DNA of 64,000 bases, from contig CAVVKG010000008.1 in the NCBI GenBank assembly GCA_963748925.1, forward strand, positions 310,001 to 374,000, written 5' to 3'. The notes below the pieces were generated by a model. It saw only the letters and a list, made by a program, of their open reading frames with translations, was not told the DNA's origin and searched no databases. Positions 46,510-55,446 of this stretch are shown here, in pieces. Numbering within the stretch: the first letter of the stretch is position 1; every line of letters starts with the position of its first letter. The position numbers were made by a program, and so were the translations under genes. The stretch is from Cryomorpha sp963748925 (GTDB lineage Bacteria; Bacteroidota; Bacteroidia; Flavobacteriales_D; Cryomorphaceae).

Positions 46510-46543
46510 GGCTTTTTCCGACTTTTTGGAAAAGGCCTTTTTT
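46510..46543 (+). terminator. Intrinsic terminator after the ribosomal protein genes
   Basis: GGCTTTTTCC and GGAAAAGGCC form a stem around an 8-base loop, followed by six Ts. It ends the rpmB-rpmG-DUF4295 unit just before ftsY. Confidence 0.8.
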
Positions 46544-46561
46544 CGTTTTTAACCAACAGAG

Positions 46562-47518
46562 ATGGGAATATTTAAAATTTTTTCTCGCGACAAAAAAGAA
46601 AAGCTCGATGAAGGTCTTGAAAAAACCAAGTCCAGCGTGTTCTCAAAGCTTACCAAAGCTGTAGCCGGAAAGTCGAAAGTAGATGACGAGGTACTCGATA
46701 ATCTTGAGGAAGTGCTTATTTCTTCGGATGTTGGTGTAAATACTACGCTTAAAATTATAGAGCGGATAGAGGAGAGAGTTTCGCGTGATAAGTATCTTGG
46801 GACGGATGAGCTGAACCGAATTCTTAAAGAAGAAATTGCCGCTCTGCTCGATGAGAGCAACTCTGGCGATGCAACAGAATTTACGACTCCTGCAGATAAG
46901 AAGCCGTATGTAATTATGGTTGTTGGTGTAAACGGTGTTGGTAAAACCACTACCATCGGGAAGCTGGCATTTCAATTCAAAAAGGCAGGTAAAAAAGTTG
47001 TTCTTGGTGCAGCCGATACATTTAGGGCAGCAGCGGTAGAGCAGCTTAAAATTTGGGCTCAGCGTGTTGATGTTCCTATTGTGGAGCAAGGCATGAATGC
47101 AGACCCTGCATCGGTTGCTTTTGATACCCTGCAAAGTGCAGTGAAACAAAATGCCGATGTTGTACTTATTGATACAGCCGGAAGGTTGCACAATAAAGTA
47201 AATCTAATGAACGAGCTTAGTAAGATTAAGCGCGTTATGGACAAAATAATTCCCGATGCTCCTCATGAAGTTCTGCTTGTATTGGATGGTTCAACGGGCC
47301 AAAATGCCATAGAGCAGGCTCGGCAGTTTACAAAAGCAACAGAAGTTACCGCCTTGGCACTAACCAAAATTGATGGTACGGCAAAAGGTGGAGTAGTTAT
47401 AGGAATATCAGATGAATTTAAAATTCCGGTAAAGTATATCGGAGTAGGAGAGGGCATGGAGCACTTGCAGGTTTTTAACCGGCACGAGTTTGTTGACTCA
47501 CTCTTTAGCAACGACTAG
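46562..47518 (+). CDS. ftsY: Signal recognition particle receptor FtsY
   Basis: 318 residues, NG-domain only, without the long acidic A domain of E. coli. GTPase motifs: G1 VGVNGVGKTTTIGKLA, DTFRAAAVEQL, DTAGRL and TKIDGTAKGG. It docks SRP-ribosome complexes at the membrane. ATG 46562 follows the terminator by 18 bases. Confidence 0.96.
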   Translation: MGIFKIFSRDKKEKLDEGLEKTKSSVFSKLTKAVAGKSKVDDEVLDNLEEVLISSDVGVNTTLKIIERIEERVSRDKYLGTDELNRILKEEIAALLDESNSGDATEFTTPADKKPYVIMVVGVNGVGKTTTIGKLAFQFKKAGKKVVLGAADTFRAAAVEQLKIWAQRVDVPIVEQGMNADPASVAFDTLQSAVKQNADVVLIDTAGRLHNKVNLMNELSKIKRVMDKIIPDAPHEVLLVLDGSTGQNAIEQARQFTKATEVTALALTKIDGTAKGGVVIGISDEFKIPVKYIGVGEGMEHLQVFNRHEFVDSLFSND

Positions 47519-47524
47519 AGGAGT

Positions 47525-48835
47525 ATGAAAACGAAAACATTAAAGAAGAATAAAGTAAATGTTGTAACACTTGGCTGCTCAAAGAATATTTTTGACAGTG
47601 AGGTAATGATGGCTCAGCTTAAAGCCAATAAATACAACGTGGTGCACGAAAACGATGAGGGTGATTCTTCAATTGTAATAATCAATACCTGTGGCTTTAT
47701 TGATAATGCAAAGCAGGAGAGTATTGATACCATATTGCAGTGGTCTGATGCCAAAGAGAATGGTCAGGTTGATAAGGTTTATGTAACCGGATGTCTCTCT
47801 GAACGCTATAAGCCTGAGCTTGAGAAAGAAATTCCAAATATTGACGCATATTTTGGAACGCGTGAATTGCCGCGTTTGCTTAAAACACTTAAAGCCGATT
47901 ATAAGCACGAGTTGGTAGGTGAGCGTTTGCTTACAACTCCCAACCACTTTGCTTACTTCAAAATTGCCGAAGGTTGCGACCGTCCTTGTTCTTTCTGTGC
48001 GATTCCGCTTATGCGCGGGAAGCACGTTTCTACACCCATTGAAGAATTGGTGAAAAGAGCCGAGGGCCTTGCAGCAAAAGGGGTTAAGGAACTTATTTTG
48101 ATTGCACAGGATCTTACATATTACGGTCTTGATTTGTACAAAAAGCGCGAACTGGCCAAGTTGGTCGATGCTCTTTCTGAAGTGGATGGTATTGACTGGA
48201 TACGCCTGCACTATGCTTTTCCGAGTGGCTTCCCCATGGATGTGCTCGACGTGATGCGCGATAAACCAACTGTTTGCAATTACCTTGACATTCCACTACA
48301 GCATGCTTCGACACGTATGCTTAAAGCAATGCGTCGAGGGATAACCCGTGAAAAAACAACTCAGCTCATAAAAGATATTCGCGAGAGAGTTCCCGGAATT
48401 GCCGTGCGTACGACGCTAATTTCCGGATATCCCGGCGAGAGTGAGGCCGACCATGCTGAAATGCTGGAATGGGTCGCTGAGATGCGCTTTGACAGACTGG
48501 GCGTTTTTACCTATTCTCATGAAGAAGATACCCATGCTCATAATTTTGAAGATGATGTGCCTGAAAAACTAAAGCAGAAACGCGCCGAAGAAATTATGGA
48601 ACTTCAATCTGGAATTTCTCATGAGATCAATCTTACGAAAGTGGGAAGCACCATGAATGTCATGATTGACCGCATTGAAGGTGATAGTTATGTTGGAAGA
48701 ACCGAAGGAGATTCTCCTGAAGTGGATAACGAAGTAATTATCCCAAAATCTTCGGGGTATGCGCGTGTTGGTGATTTTGCAAATGTGAAAATTACGGATG
48801 CAGGTCCTTTCGATCTCTTCGGTGAGTTAGTTTAA
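47525..48835 (+). CDS. rimO: Ribosomal protein S12 methylthiotransferase RimO
   Basis: 436 residues. N-terminal MTTase domain with three cysteines (VVTLGCSKNIFDSE, INTCGFIDNA, VTGCLSERY), radical-SAM CxxxCxxC (GCDRPCSFCAIP), and a C-terminal TRAM domain (VMIDRIEGDSYVGRTEGDSPEVDNEV). It adds methylthio to Asp of S12. Start ATG 47525, 6 bases after ftsY. Confidence 0.95.
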   Translation: MKTKTLKKNKVNVVTLGCSKNIFDSEVMMAQLKANKYNVVHENDEGDSSIVIINTCGFIDNAKQESIDTILQWSDAKENGQVDKVYVTGCLSERYKPELEKEIPNIDAYFGTRELPRLLKTLKADYKHELVGERLLTTPNHFAYFKIAEGCDRPCSFCAIPLMRGKHVSTPIEELVKRAEGLAAKGVKELILIAQDLTYYGLDLYKKRELAKLVDALSEVDGIDWIRLHYAFPSGFPMDVLDVMRDKPTVCNYLDIPLQHASTRMLKAMRRGITREKTTQLIKDIRERVPGIAVRTTLISGYPGESEADHAEMLEWVAEMRFDRLGVFTYSHEEDTHAHNFEDDVPEKLKQKRAEEIMELQSGISHEINLTKVGSTMNVMIDRIEGDSYVGRTEGDSPEVDNEVIIPKSSGYARVGDFANVKITDAGPFDLFGELV

Positions 48836-48848
48836 GCCTGATCTTCAA

Positions 48849-49421
48849 TCAACGTTTATCTTTTTTCGCTTCAAGCTTTCTGATATCCTGCTTCAGTTTA
48901 TCGGTATAATCCATATCCCAGGACATCATTTGTAAGCGACGTTCAAAATAGAGACGGCCAATTGGTTTCCTCAGATATAAGGCAGCAATTTTGTAATTCT
49001 CTGAAGGTTGCATTGACATGTCTGTCGGTAGCATATAACCTCTTTCCTGTTCGATATCAATAACATCCCGTGTGTCTACTTCTATATACTTAGTATACAT
49101 ATTTTCATATTCAAAGTAGATCAAATATTTATTGTCAAATTTTAATTCGAGATTATAAAACGCCGAATCGTCCGAAGTGATTTGAGCTGTTTCACCGTAC
49201 AAATCGCGAATGGTTATAGTAACACCAGGAAGCAATTTTTCCTCATCGGGGTCGGTTCTGTCCGTTGTGATACCGTAGAGATGAATATCAACGCGATGTG
49301 TAGTATCCGCCATGAGCTCCATTCCCCTGCGCTGCGCATAGGTCAATGAATCCTGACCCAAAAAATGGAGCGGACAAGCAATTAATAATACGAGTAGGGT
49401 TAAGGTGGCTTTGGTCTTCAT
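48849..49421 (-). CDS. Exported protein of unknown function
   Basis: 190 residues with signal peptide (MKTKATLTLLVLLIACPLHFLG). The body has a small beta-sandwich-like stretch (LPGVTITIRDLYGETAQITSDDSAFYNLEL) of the carboxypeptidase-regulatory/CNA-B style, then a charged C-terminal helix. No enzyme motif. Convergent with rimO. Confidence 0.7.
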   Translation of the reverse strand: MKTKATLTLLVLLIACPLHFLGQDSLTYAQRRGMELMADTTHRVDIHLYGITTDRTDPDEEKLLPGVTITIRDLYGETAQITSDDSAFYNLELKFDNKYLIYFEYENMYTKYIEVDTRDVIDIEQERGYMLPTDMSMQPSENYKIAALYLRKPIGRLYFERRLQMMSWDMDYTDKLKQDIRKLEAKKDKR

Positions 49422-49449
49422 TTTACGCTTTTATTTGGCAGATTTGAAG

Positions 49450-49611
49450 TTATTCAGATCTGCTTAAAACATAGAGAGCATGAATCATACCAGGCAAGCC
49501 GCCCAATATAGTAAGCAGGAGGTTTAACCAGAATTTACCTCCTAATCCAAATCTCAGCGCAACGGCTACTGGAGGAAGGAAAATAGCAAGTAAAATTTCA
49601 ATAACACCCAT
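49450..49611 (-). CDS. YqaE/Pmp3-family small membrane protein
   Basis: 53 residues from ATG 49611. MGVIEILLAIFLPPVAVALRFGLGGKFWLNLLLTILGGLPGMIHALYVL: two membrane helices with the LPP and LGGLPG motifs of the UPF0057/Pmp3 family, linked to membrane potential and stress. A TTG start at 49632 would fall on the promoter box. Confidence 0.9.
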   Translation of the reverse strand: MGVIEILLAIFLPPVAVALRFGLGGKFWLNLLLTILGGLPGMIHALYVLSRSE

Positions 49612-49629
49612 TATATCAATTGTTTTTGC

Positions 49630-49637
49630 CAAATATA
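49630..49637 (-). promoter_or_regulatory. -7 box (TAtaTTTG) of the Pmp3-like gene
   Basis: On the minus strand TATATTTG precedes the ATG at 49611 by 18 bases. Confidence 0.5.
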
Positions 49638-49724
49638 CTATACAATTCGCTTTCCGCGGAATAATGATAACTGGAATTAACCAATTAATGTTCTTTCTAT
49701 TTTGGGTGATTAATAAATGGGTTG

Positions 49725-50024
49725 ATGAATAAAGTAAAGTGGTATTTAGGTGAGTTCTTTGTTGTGGTTTGCGCTGTGCTGGTTGCTTTCATACTCAATA
49801 GTTGGTGGATTGGAATCAAGGAAAAAAACCAGGAAGAAAAATACCTCGCGCAGATTGATCAGGACAGCCTGATTTCTGTTCCGGCCCCGCATTTGTTTAA
49901 AAGACCTCAACCAGTAAATTGGCAGGAAGTACTAGATCGTGAATCATTTAAAGTATCTCTGACTAATTTATATGTGACGCATCAAAATTTACTTCTTCTT
50001 CATTCCGAGACAATCGATAAATAA
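49725..50024 (+). CDS. Small membrane-anchored protein, possibly a shortened DUF6090-like protein
   Basis: 99 residues from ATG 49725. One N-terminal helix (YLGEFFVVVCAVLVAFILNSWW), then a charged stretch (EKNQEEKYLAQIDQD) and VNWQEVLDRESFKVSLTNLYVTHQNLLLLHSETIDK. This resembles the first and last parts of the larger DUF6090-type proteins with the middle missing. That family reading is weak. Function unknown. Confidence 0.5.
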   Translation: MNKVKWYLGEFFVVVCAVLVAFILNSWWIGIKEKNQEEKYLAQIDQDSLISVPAPHLFKRPQPVNWQEVLDRESFKVSLTNLYVTHQNLLLLHSETIDK

Positions 50025-50148
50025 AAAAAGTTTCAGTCGAGCTTTTCCAGAAATCGGGATTAAGAAGAGTCGGGTACATCCTTTTAGAACCATAATTTTC
50101 TGAACCATTTTAATTTTTTGAGGTTTTATCACTCAGAGTAGAATTAAA

Positions 50149-51165
50149 ATGACGAAAATTGATTTGCCCAAGGGCTTAATTTATGTTTGCGACGAAGATC
50201 CCGGCTTGAAACGAAAAAAGTGGGGCAAGGGATTTACGTACATCGATTCAAGTGGAAATAGGATGGCTGATAAAGAGGTGCTGAAACGCATTAAGGAGCT
50301 AGCCATTCCACCGGCATGGCAGGATGTATGGATTTGTACATCGCCTAAGGGTTATTTGCAGGCTACTGGTCGTGACGATAAACTTAGGAAACAATATAAA
50401 TACCATCCGGAGTGGGAGATATATTCTAACAATACAAAATTCACTCATATGATTGAGTTTGCAGATCAGCTGCCCCATTTGCGGAAGCGCTATGAAGCAG
50501 ATTTACAAGATGCCGAATGGTCACGAAAAAAAGTGCTTGCTCTGGCTACTTCCCTCATTGATGAGCTTCTCTTGAGAGTAGGAAATGACTACTATACCAA
50601 GCAGAATAAAACGTATGGTCTAACAACCCTGCGCCGTAAGCATGTGGTTTTTGAGAATGAGGGTGCACATCTGGTTTTTACCGGCAAGAAAGGTTCGGAA
50701 AGAGATTTGGAACTCAAAGATGATTTTTTAACCGAACTTCTCAAAGAAAGCTCTGAGCTACCCGGTTACAATCTTCTGAAGTACAGGGATAAAAATGGTT
50801 CCCACAAGGTAGATTCTTCAGATTTCAATGATTATATCAATGAACACTTACCGGAAGGAATTCATATTTCGGCTAAGGATTTTAGAACATGGGGCGGCAC
50901 AGTATTGTGTGTGTCCAAGGCTGAAGAAGCCAAGGCGATTTGTGAGGAGAACCCACGAAAAAAGCTCGACACGACCCTGATAAGGCTTGTTGCTGAATAC
51001 CTGGGTAACACGGTGGCAGTATGCAAGAAATACTATATTCATCCTGATGTGCTGGAGTATTGTGTTGAACACGAAGACTTGAAACCTTCCAAGAAATCGA
51101 AAGTGAAGTATGCAGAATTTGATGAGGATGAGCAAATGGTATTGCAAATACTCAACAAGACCTAG
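50149..51165 (+). CDS. DNA topoisomerase IB (poxvirus-like)
   Basis: 338 residues. N-terminal domain GFTYIDSSGNRMADKEVLKRIKELAIPPAWQDVWI. The catalytic domain has RVGNDYYTKQNKTYGLTTLRRKHV (active-site Arg), KDFRTWGGT, and the nucleophilic Tyr near VAVCKKYYIHPDVLEY. It relaxes supercoils through a 3'-phosphotyrosine nick. Bacterial type IB enzymes are sporadic, found in some Bacteroidota and Proteobacteria. Confidence 0.92.
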   Translation: MTKIDLPKGLIYVCDEDPGLKRKKWGKGFTYIDSSGNRMADKEVLKRIKELAIPPAWQDVWICTSPKGYLQATGRDDKLRKQYKYHPEWEIYSNNTKFTHMIEFADQLPHLRKRYEADLQDAEWSRKKVLALATSLIDELLLRVGNDYYTKQNKTYGLTTLRRKHVVFENEGAHLVFTGKKGSERDLELKDDFLTELLKESSELPGYNLLKYRDKNGSHKVDSSDFNDYINEHLPEGIHISAKDFRTWGGTVLCVSKAEEAKAICEENPRKKLDTTLIRLVAEYLGNTVAVCKKYYIHPDVLEYCVEHEDLKPSKKSKVKYAEFDEDEQMVLQILNKT

Positions 51166-51394
51166 CTGAAATTGAAATCGTAAACCTTTTGGTTATACCC
51201 AAAAATGGGTGTTTTAACCCTTTTTTTATAAGATTGGTTTTTGCTACCTTTAGCCTGTCGATGAGAACGTATTGATTACTAGAAAGTAAAGTTACTTGAC
51301 CTGACTTTGCTGATCGAATAATAAAATGTTTTAGGGATATTCTATTTTGAATCTCTCATTTGTCGGTCAGTTACCTTAACCAACTGTTACAGTT

Positions 51395-52657
51395 ATGAAA
51401 CCAATAATTATCTTTTTGGCCTTACTACTGCCAATCACATTCTTCGGATTAAATGCCGAAAAACCGTTACCGCCTGGTGAAAGTATGCCAGCGAATAACA
51501 AGATTAATTGTCAATCGGCCGTGGAAATGTCATGCCAAACTACTGCTTACTTTTCAGGAAATTTTAGTGACAGTATTCTGACTGAAACAAATGCCAGACC
51601 TGAATGTGTTGTGCAAAACGGGAGTTATGAACTACGCGAATTTTGGATAGAACTAAACCTGAACGGTTATATGAATTATTTCCTGGATGGGAATGGTGTG
51701 AATGGTGGGTTTGAAATTTATTCAGGTACTTGCGATGAACTTCAGCTTGTAGAATGCGAGCCTGCTCAGGGAAATAACACTTATTATGCATTTTATACAC
51801 CACAGTTTAATCAATATTATGTGCGGGTAACCGGATATGATTACAATGGCGGTAGCTACTTTAATATGGTATTGAATTGTTTTTCGCCTATGCCTACATG
51901 CGATATTTCAATTGACAATATCGCAGTTGCACCTTGCATGGATGAAAATGATTTGGTCCAAGTCGACCTTTCCGGAATCGTACACGGAGCGAATTCGGAT
52001 TATCCTGTGTATATGGAAATGCTTACTGATGAAGGTATTTTCTTTTCCGATGGTTCTATAGTTGATACCGTATGGTCAGGAAGCTTTCTTGTTAGTGGTA
52101 CTTCAATTAGTTATATTTCTATTGGAACTGGAAATAGTGAGAATTACTGTTCTGATACGGTCTCCTCAATAGCTTTGCCTGAAATACAGTGTGGTGATAA
52201 TCTATCAGCCTTAATTGGTAATGTTGTGTGGAATGCTAGTTGCCAGAATCGTGCTGCAACGGTAAGTTTGTTTTCGCCCAATACGAATGTTCTGATCGAT
52301 ACTTATGAGATCCAAATTACAAATAATGGGCACTTTCAAATAACTGAACCAGCTATTGGTCAATTTGATATGATCTTGAAGGTTGACGGCTGTCTGGCCA
52401 AGGGATTCTCTGATGTGACAATAGGAAATGAAAATTTGAATACGGTAGATTGTGGAGTATTAATACGTGGAGAGGTGACTGGTGATAATGTGATTAATGT
52501 TATCGATCTATCTGTGATAAACGAATTTTTTGGTCAGGTTATTACCGATTCAGATCCTGATTCTATCGACTTGAATTGCGATGGTGCAATAAACATTGTA
52601 GATGTTTCTGTGATTGGCAGCGCGTTCGGAATGGTTGGTGATACGGCTCCCATGTAA
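51395..52657 (+). CDS. Secreted protein ending in a dockerin-like EF-hand pair
   Basis: 420 residues. Signal peptide (MKPIIIFLALLLPITFFGLNA). Cysteine-rich N-terminal half (INCQSAVEMSCQTTAYFSGNF, FEIYSGTCDELQLVEC). The C-terminus holds two dockerin-I-type calcium repeats: GEVTGDNVINVIDLSVINEFFG and LNCDGAINIVDVSVIGSAFG, each with D-x-N/D-x-x-N-x-x-D. No T9SS sorting domain follows, unusual here. Function unknown; possibly an extracellular adhesin or scaffold-binding protein. Confidence 0.75.
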   Translation: MKPIIIFLALLLPITFFGLNAEKPLPPGESMPANNKINCQSAVEMSCQTTAYFSGNFSDSILTETNARPECVVQNGSYELREFWIELNLNGYMNYFLDGNGVNGGFEIYSGTCDELQLVECEPAQGNNTYYAFYTPQFNQYYVRVTGYDYNGGSYFNMVLNCFSPMPTCDISIDNIAVAPCMDENDLVQVDLSGIVHGANSDYPVYMEMLTDEGIFFSDGSIVDTVWSGSFLVSGTSISYISIGTGNSENYCSDTVSSIALPEIQCGDNLSALIGNVVWNASCQNRAATVSLFSPNTNVLIDTYEIQITNNGHFQITEPAIGQFDMILKVDGCLAKGFSDVTIGNENLNTVDCGVLIRGEVTGDNVINVIDLSVINEFFGQVITDSDPDSIDLNCDGAINIVDVSVIGSAFGMVGDTAPM

Positions 52658-52797
52658 TAAGTAAGCTTCTTAGACTTTTAATACAATTTCCACTTCAGGA
52701 ATAACGGATTTTATTTCCAGTGGATTTTTGAATTATTATTAGTAACAATGATTTTTCAGAATGATGGATGCTTTGATGTCAGATAGAAAGACAATTT

Positions 52798-52836
52798 TTA
52801 AAAAAAACTGCCGCTACAAATGAATGCAACGGCAGT
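52798..52836 (-). terminator. Intrinsic terminator after nrdJ
   Basis: On the minus strand AACTGCCG and CGGCAGTT form an 8-base stem around a 16-base loop, followed by a T-run. It lies about 25 bases after the nrdJ stop. Confidence 0.75.
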
Positions 52837-52859
52837 TAAATGCAAATAATGCGACGATA

Positions 52860-54875
52860 TTATAGACTTATCACCTCACATGTATCATTGCTGCAGAATT
52901 TTTCGCCTTTAGCTTCCTGAGACATTTCAATAAGATTTAGTGGAGTAACTCTGGCTGCCATTTCCACATACTGCTCTTTGGTAATCGCTTCGTATGGCAT
53001 TTGCGCATAAGCACCTAATTCTATCTTCGGTAAGAAACTAATGCTCTTAATCTCGTATTTGAAAAAGTCCATTGCCGGCTGTATTTGATCGTTCTCTTCT
53101 GGTTTGAACGTTACAGTGCAAGACACTTGATTGTCGCTCCAGTATTTTTGAAGGAAAGCAGCCAAAGAAACCTGCTCCCAAAGAGAAACATTTTTCAGGC
53201 TGCGACCTTCATTGTGCACTGGGAATGAAACAACAGCGGAAGAGCTGTCGACAACATCATCTTCAATATGCAATCCCGAATCGATAATAGCAGCGATTAA
53301 AGGTGAGTTCTTAGCGATGCGCACACGGCGTATGTAATAATCAAACTCTGGATAGTGACATCCCGGATTAACTCCTGCCAGTAAACTTACCGTTCCGCTT
53401 GGCTTCACGCTCGTGGTTTTAATACTTCCGGGCACGCATAACCATGATGAGTAAATATCATCCCATCGCTGAATTTCATTATATCCGCTCATAAGCCACT
53501 GACGCAGAGTTTCGAGAGAATAACGATGAATGAAATTGGTAACTCCGGAAACTGAAGTCCCGATTCTGCGGTTTCTTTTCTGAACACGGTTGCTATCTTG
53601 CCATGTTGTGCTTACCAAGGTAGCTGTTTTACCTAATAAGTAAGCAAACTTCAACGTTCGTAAATAATCTTCTTTCGATTCTGCACGAGAAGGAAAAGTT
53701 TCTACAAGGCAGCACAATTCATAAGACTCTAATGATTGCTCACCGCAAGGGTTGGTACCTTTTGCTTTAATGTCTTTAAAATCAGCAGGGTCACACATGC
53801 GTGAAAAGTCACGGATATTATCCATAAATACAAAACCTGGCTCTCCATTTATAGCAACTTGCTTTGAAACTTCAGCAAAATCAGTTTTGTAATCAACTTT
53901 CACACTGTTGTTTGATGCCCAGCCCCATGCTGCTCGGTGAGCTTGGTCGCCTTTGTAAGATCCGGCTTTAGAATCCCATGAGTAATCTTTCAGCTTTCTG
54001 TACTCGGCATCATCTACTCCACCGAGAGCAATTTGAGCGGTTCTTCTTACGTTTCCGGCTACAACGCATTGACCAATCATGTTCATGATGTCAGTTATAG
54101 CGGTAACGCTAATTTCTTTTCCATCAAGACCTTCAAGAATTTCGCGAATTTGGTCGTGCATTTTAATCAATGGTGCCGGCCCGCTTGATACGCCCCCAAA
54201 GCCTTTAATGGCCTCACCCGCTCCGCGAATAAGATCGTAATTAAATACGGTAGTCTTTTCAACAGGATTGCCAAAATGACCACCAAAATAATCGTTTAGC
54301 AACAGTTCCAAACTTTGAACCCATCCCTCACGCGAATCCGGAATGTCAAATACTGTCGTTTCTGATCCGATAGGTTTGTTTACGGTAATTTTGCTAGCTC
54401 CTTCCACATCAAATCCTACTCCTACACCCACCATACTCATATCCATCATGAATGTAAACGGCTTTGTGGCTTCTTTTACAGAGTGTTCAATATTATCGGT
54501 AGAAACAAAAGCACAATTAAAGAGTGCTTGTCCTACTTTGCGCTCATGAACAATTTTTGAACCCAGTGCCCACAGCATCCGGCCCGGTGGCAAAAACTTC
54601 ATAGTGAAAATGCGGTCGTACATCTCTTGTGCTGATGCCTGACCTTTTCGATCGTTCCATCCCAAATCATTCTTTAAAATGTGATCTTTTTGAAGACTAT
54701 ATGCACCTTCTACTACACGCTGTACCGTTTCAAACCAATGCTCATTGGTTCCATCCTCTTTTAGACGGGAGTAGGTGCGGTAATAGGTTAGGAGTCCAAG
54801 ACCATTAAAGCCAAAGTCAGGTGTTATTTCCCTGTATTTGCTTACGAATTCAGAATCTAATTTAAAGTTGAGCAT
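52860..54875 (-). CDS. nrdJ: Adenosylcobalamin-dependent ribonucleoside-triphosphate reductase (class II)
   Basis: 671 residues, single chain. Active-site regions: FNCAFVSTDN (first Cys), NPCGEQSLESYELCCLVETF (thiyl Cys and flanking residues), SVKPSGTVSLLAGVNPGCH, and the C-terminal redox Cys pair FCSNDTCEVISL. The organisation matches Lactobacillus-type monomeric RTPR. It makes dNTPs using B12 and needs no oxygen. No class I genes are seen in the window. Confidence 0.88.
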   Translation of the reverse strand: MLNFKLDSEFVSKYREITPDFGFNGLGLLTYYRTYSRLKEDGTNEHWFETVQRVVEGAYSLQKDHILKNDLGWNDRKGQASAQEMYDRIFTMKFLPPGRMLWALGSKIVHERKVGQALFNCAFVSTDNIEHSVKEATKPFTFMMDMSMVGVGVGFDVEGASKITVNKPIGSETTVFDIPDSREGWVQSLELLLNDYFGGHFGNPVEKTTVFNYDLIRGAGEAIKGFGGVSSGPAPLIKMHDQIREILEGLDGKEISVTAITDIMNMIGQCVVAGNVRRTAQIALGGVDDAEYRKLKDYSWDSKAGSYKGDQAHRAAWGWASNNSVKVDYKTDFAEVSKQVAINGEPGFVFMDNIRDFSRMCDPADFKDIKAKGTNPCGEQSLESYELCCLVETFPSRAESKEDYLRTLKFAYLLGKTATLVSTTWQDSNRVQKRNRRIGTSVSGVTNFIHRYSLETLRQWLMSGYNEIQRWDDIYSSWLCVPGSIKTTSVKPSGTVSLLAGVNPGCHYPEFDYYIRRVRIAKNSPLIAAIIDSGLHIEDDVVDSSSAVVSFPVHNEGRSLKNVSLWEQVSLAAFLQKYWSDNQVSCTVTFKPEENDQIQPAMDFFKYEIKSISFLPKIELGAYAQMPYEAITKEQYVEMAARVTPLNLIEMSQEAKGEKFCSNDTCEVISL

Positions 54876-54982
54876 AGATTTTTTGTTTTTGTTAATTGGG
54901 TTAAGAGAAAGTATTTTTAATTACTAAGTGTCTTTATCGGTTTATTTATTTTTCCGCTTTTGCGGATAGATCCTTATTACGT

Positions 54983-55002
54983 GATGTAGAAATTTCTACA
55001 TC
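54983..55002. promoter_or_regulatory. 20-base perfect palindrome upstream of nrdJ
   Basis: GATGTAGAAATTTCTACATC is a perfect inverted repeat with no spacer, 108 bases upstream of the nrdJ start. A related half (GTAGATTTAGATG on minus) adjoins it. It fits a dimeric regulator site. Confidence 0.6.
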
Positions 55003-55406
55003 TAAATCTACCTCCAAGCAGATTTTTCAGCTTCATCAAGGATCAATAATATTATCAGAGCTGTCAATTTTTCAAAGATGGTTGTGCTGCCGTTTGTCTT
55101 TCGGCAAATGAGCAGATTCAAAAGTATTGTCTTTAACCTTTCGATTGAGAGAATCCGTTTTCACTTTTGCACAAGTGTCTGGAGTCGAATTGGGGATAAC
55201 TCTTTAACTCGCAGATAATGAAGATGATAAAGATTTGTTTTTGAGGGGTTGTGTTTTTTGAATCACTGAGTAGCAGTGAGATAAATTGTTAACAATGTAT
55301 TAACAATGCCAGTTGTGATTCGTTTGAAAATTTCAGGTAATAGCACTCTTTTGAATGGGAAGGAAATCACACGAGGTAACATTGAGTTAACATTAACTTA
55401 ATCTAG

Positions 55407-55414
55407 TACATTTG
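55407..55414 (+). promoter_or_regulatory. -7 box (TAcaTTTG) of the porin gene
   Basis: TACATTTG lies 32 bases upstream of the ATG at 55447. The GTG at 55414 overlaps this box, which argues against it as the start. Confidence 0.55.
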
Positions 55415-55446
55415 TGGCGTTAAATCCTTCAAAGAAGATTCTTGCT

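Larger units (their letters stand above)
54876..55446. other. 570-base divergent regulatory region between nrdJ and the porin gene
   Basis: No ORF with coding character. It holds a 20-base perfect palindrome (54983-55002) and the porin -7 box (55407-55414). I looked for a B12-riboswitch box and NrdR-like pairs and did not find convincing ones. Confidence 0.6.

Noticed and set aside
54876..55446. Cobalamin riboswitch upstream of nrdJ
   Set aside because: No B12 box or typical long structured leader found by eye.
55414..55446. GTG start for the porin
   Set aside because: It overlaps the -7 promoter box; ATG 55447 starts the signal peptide.
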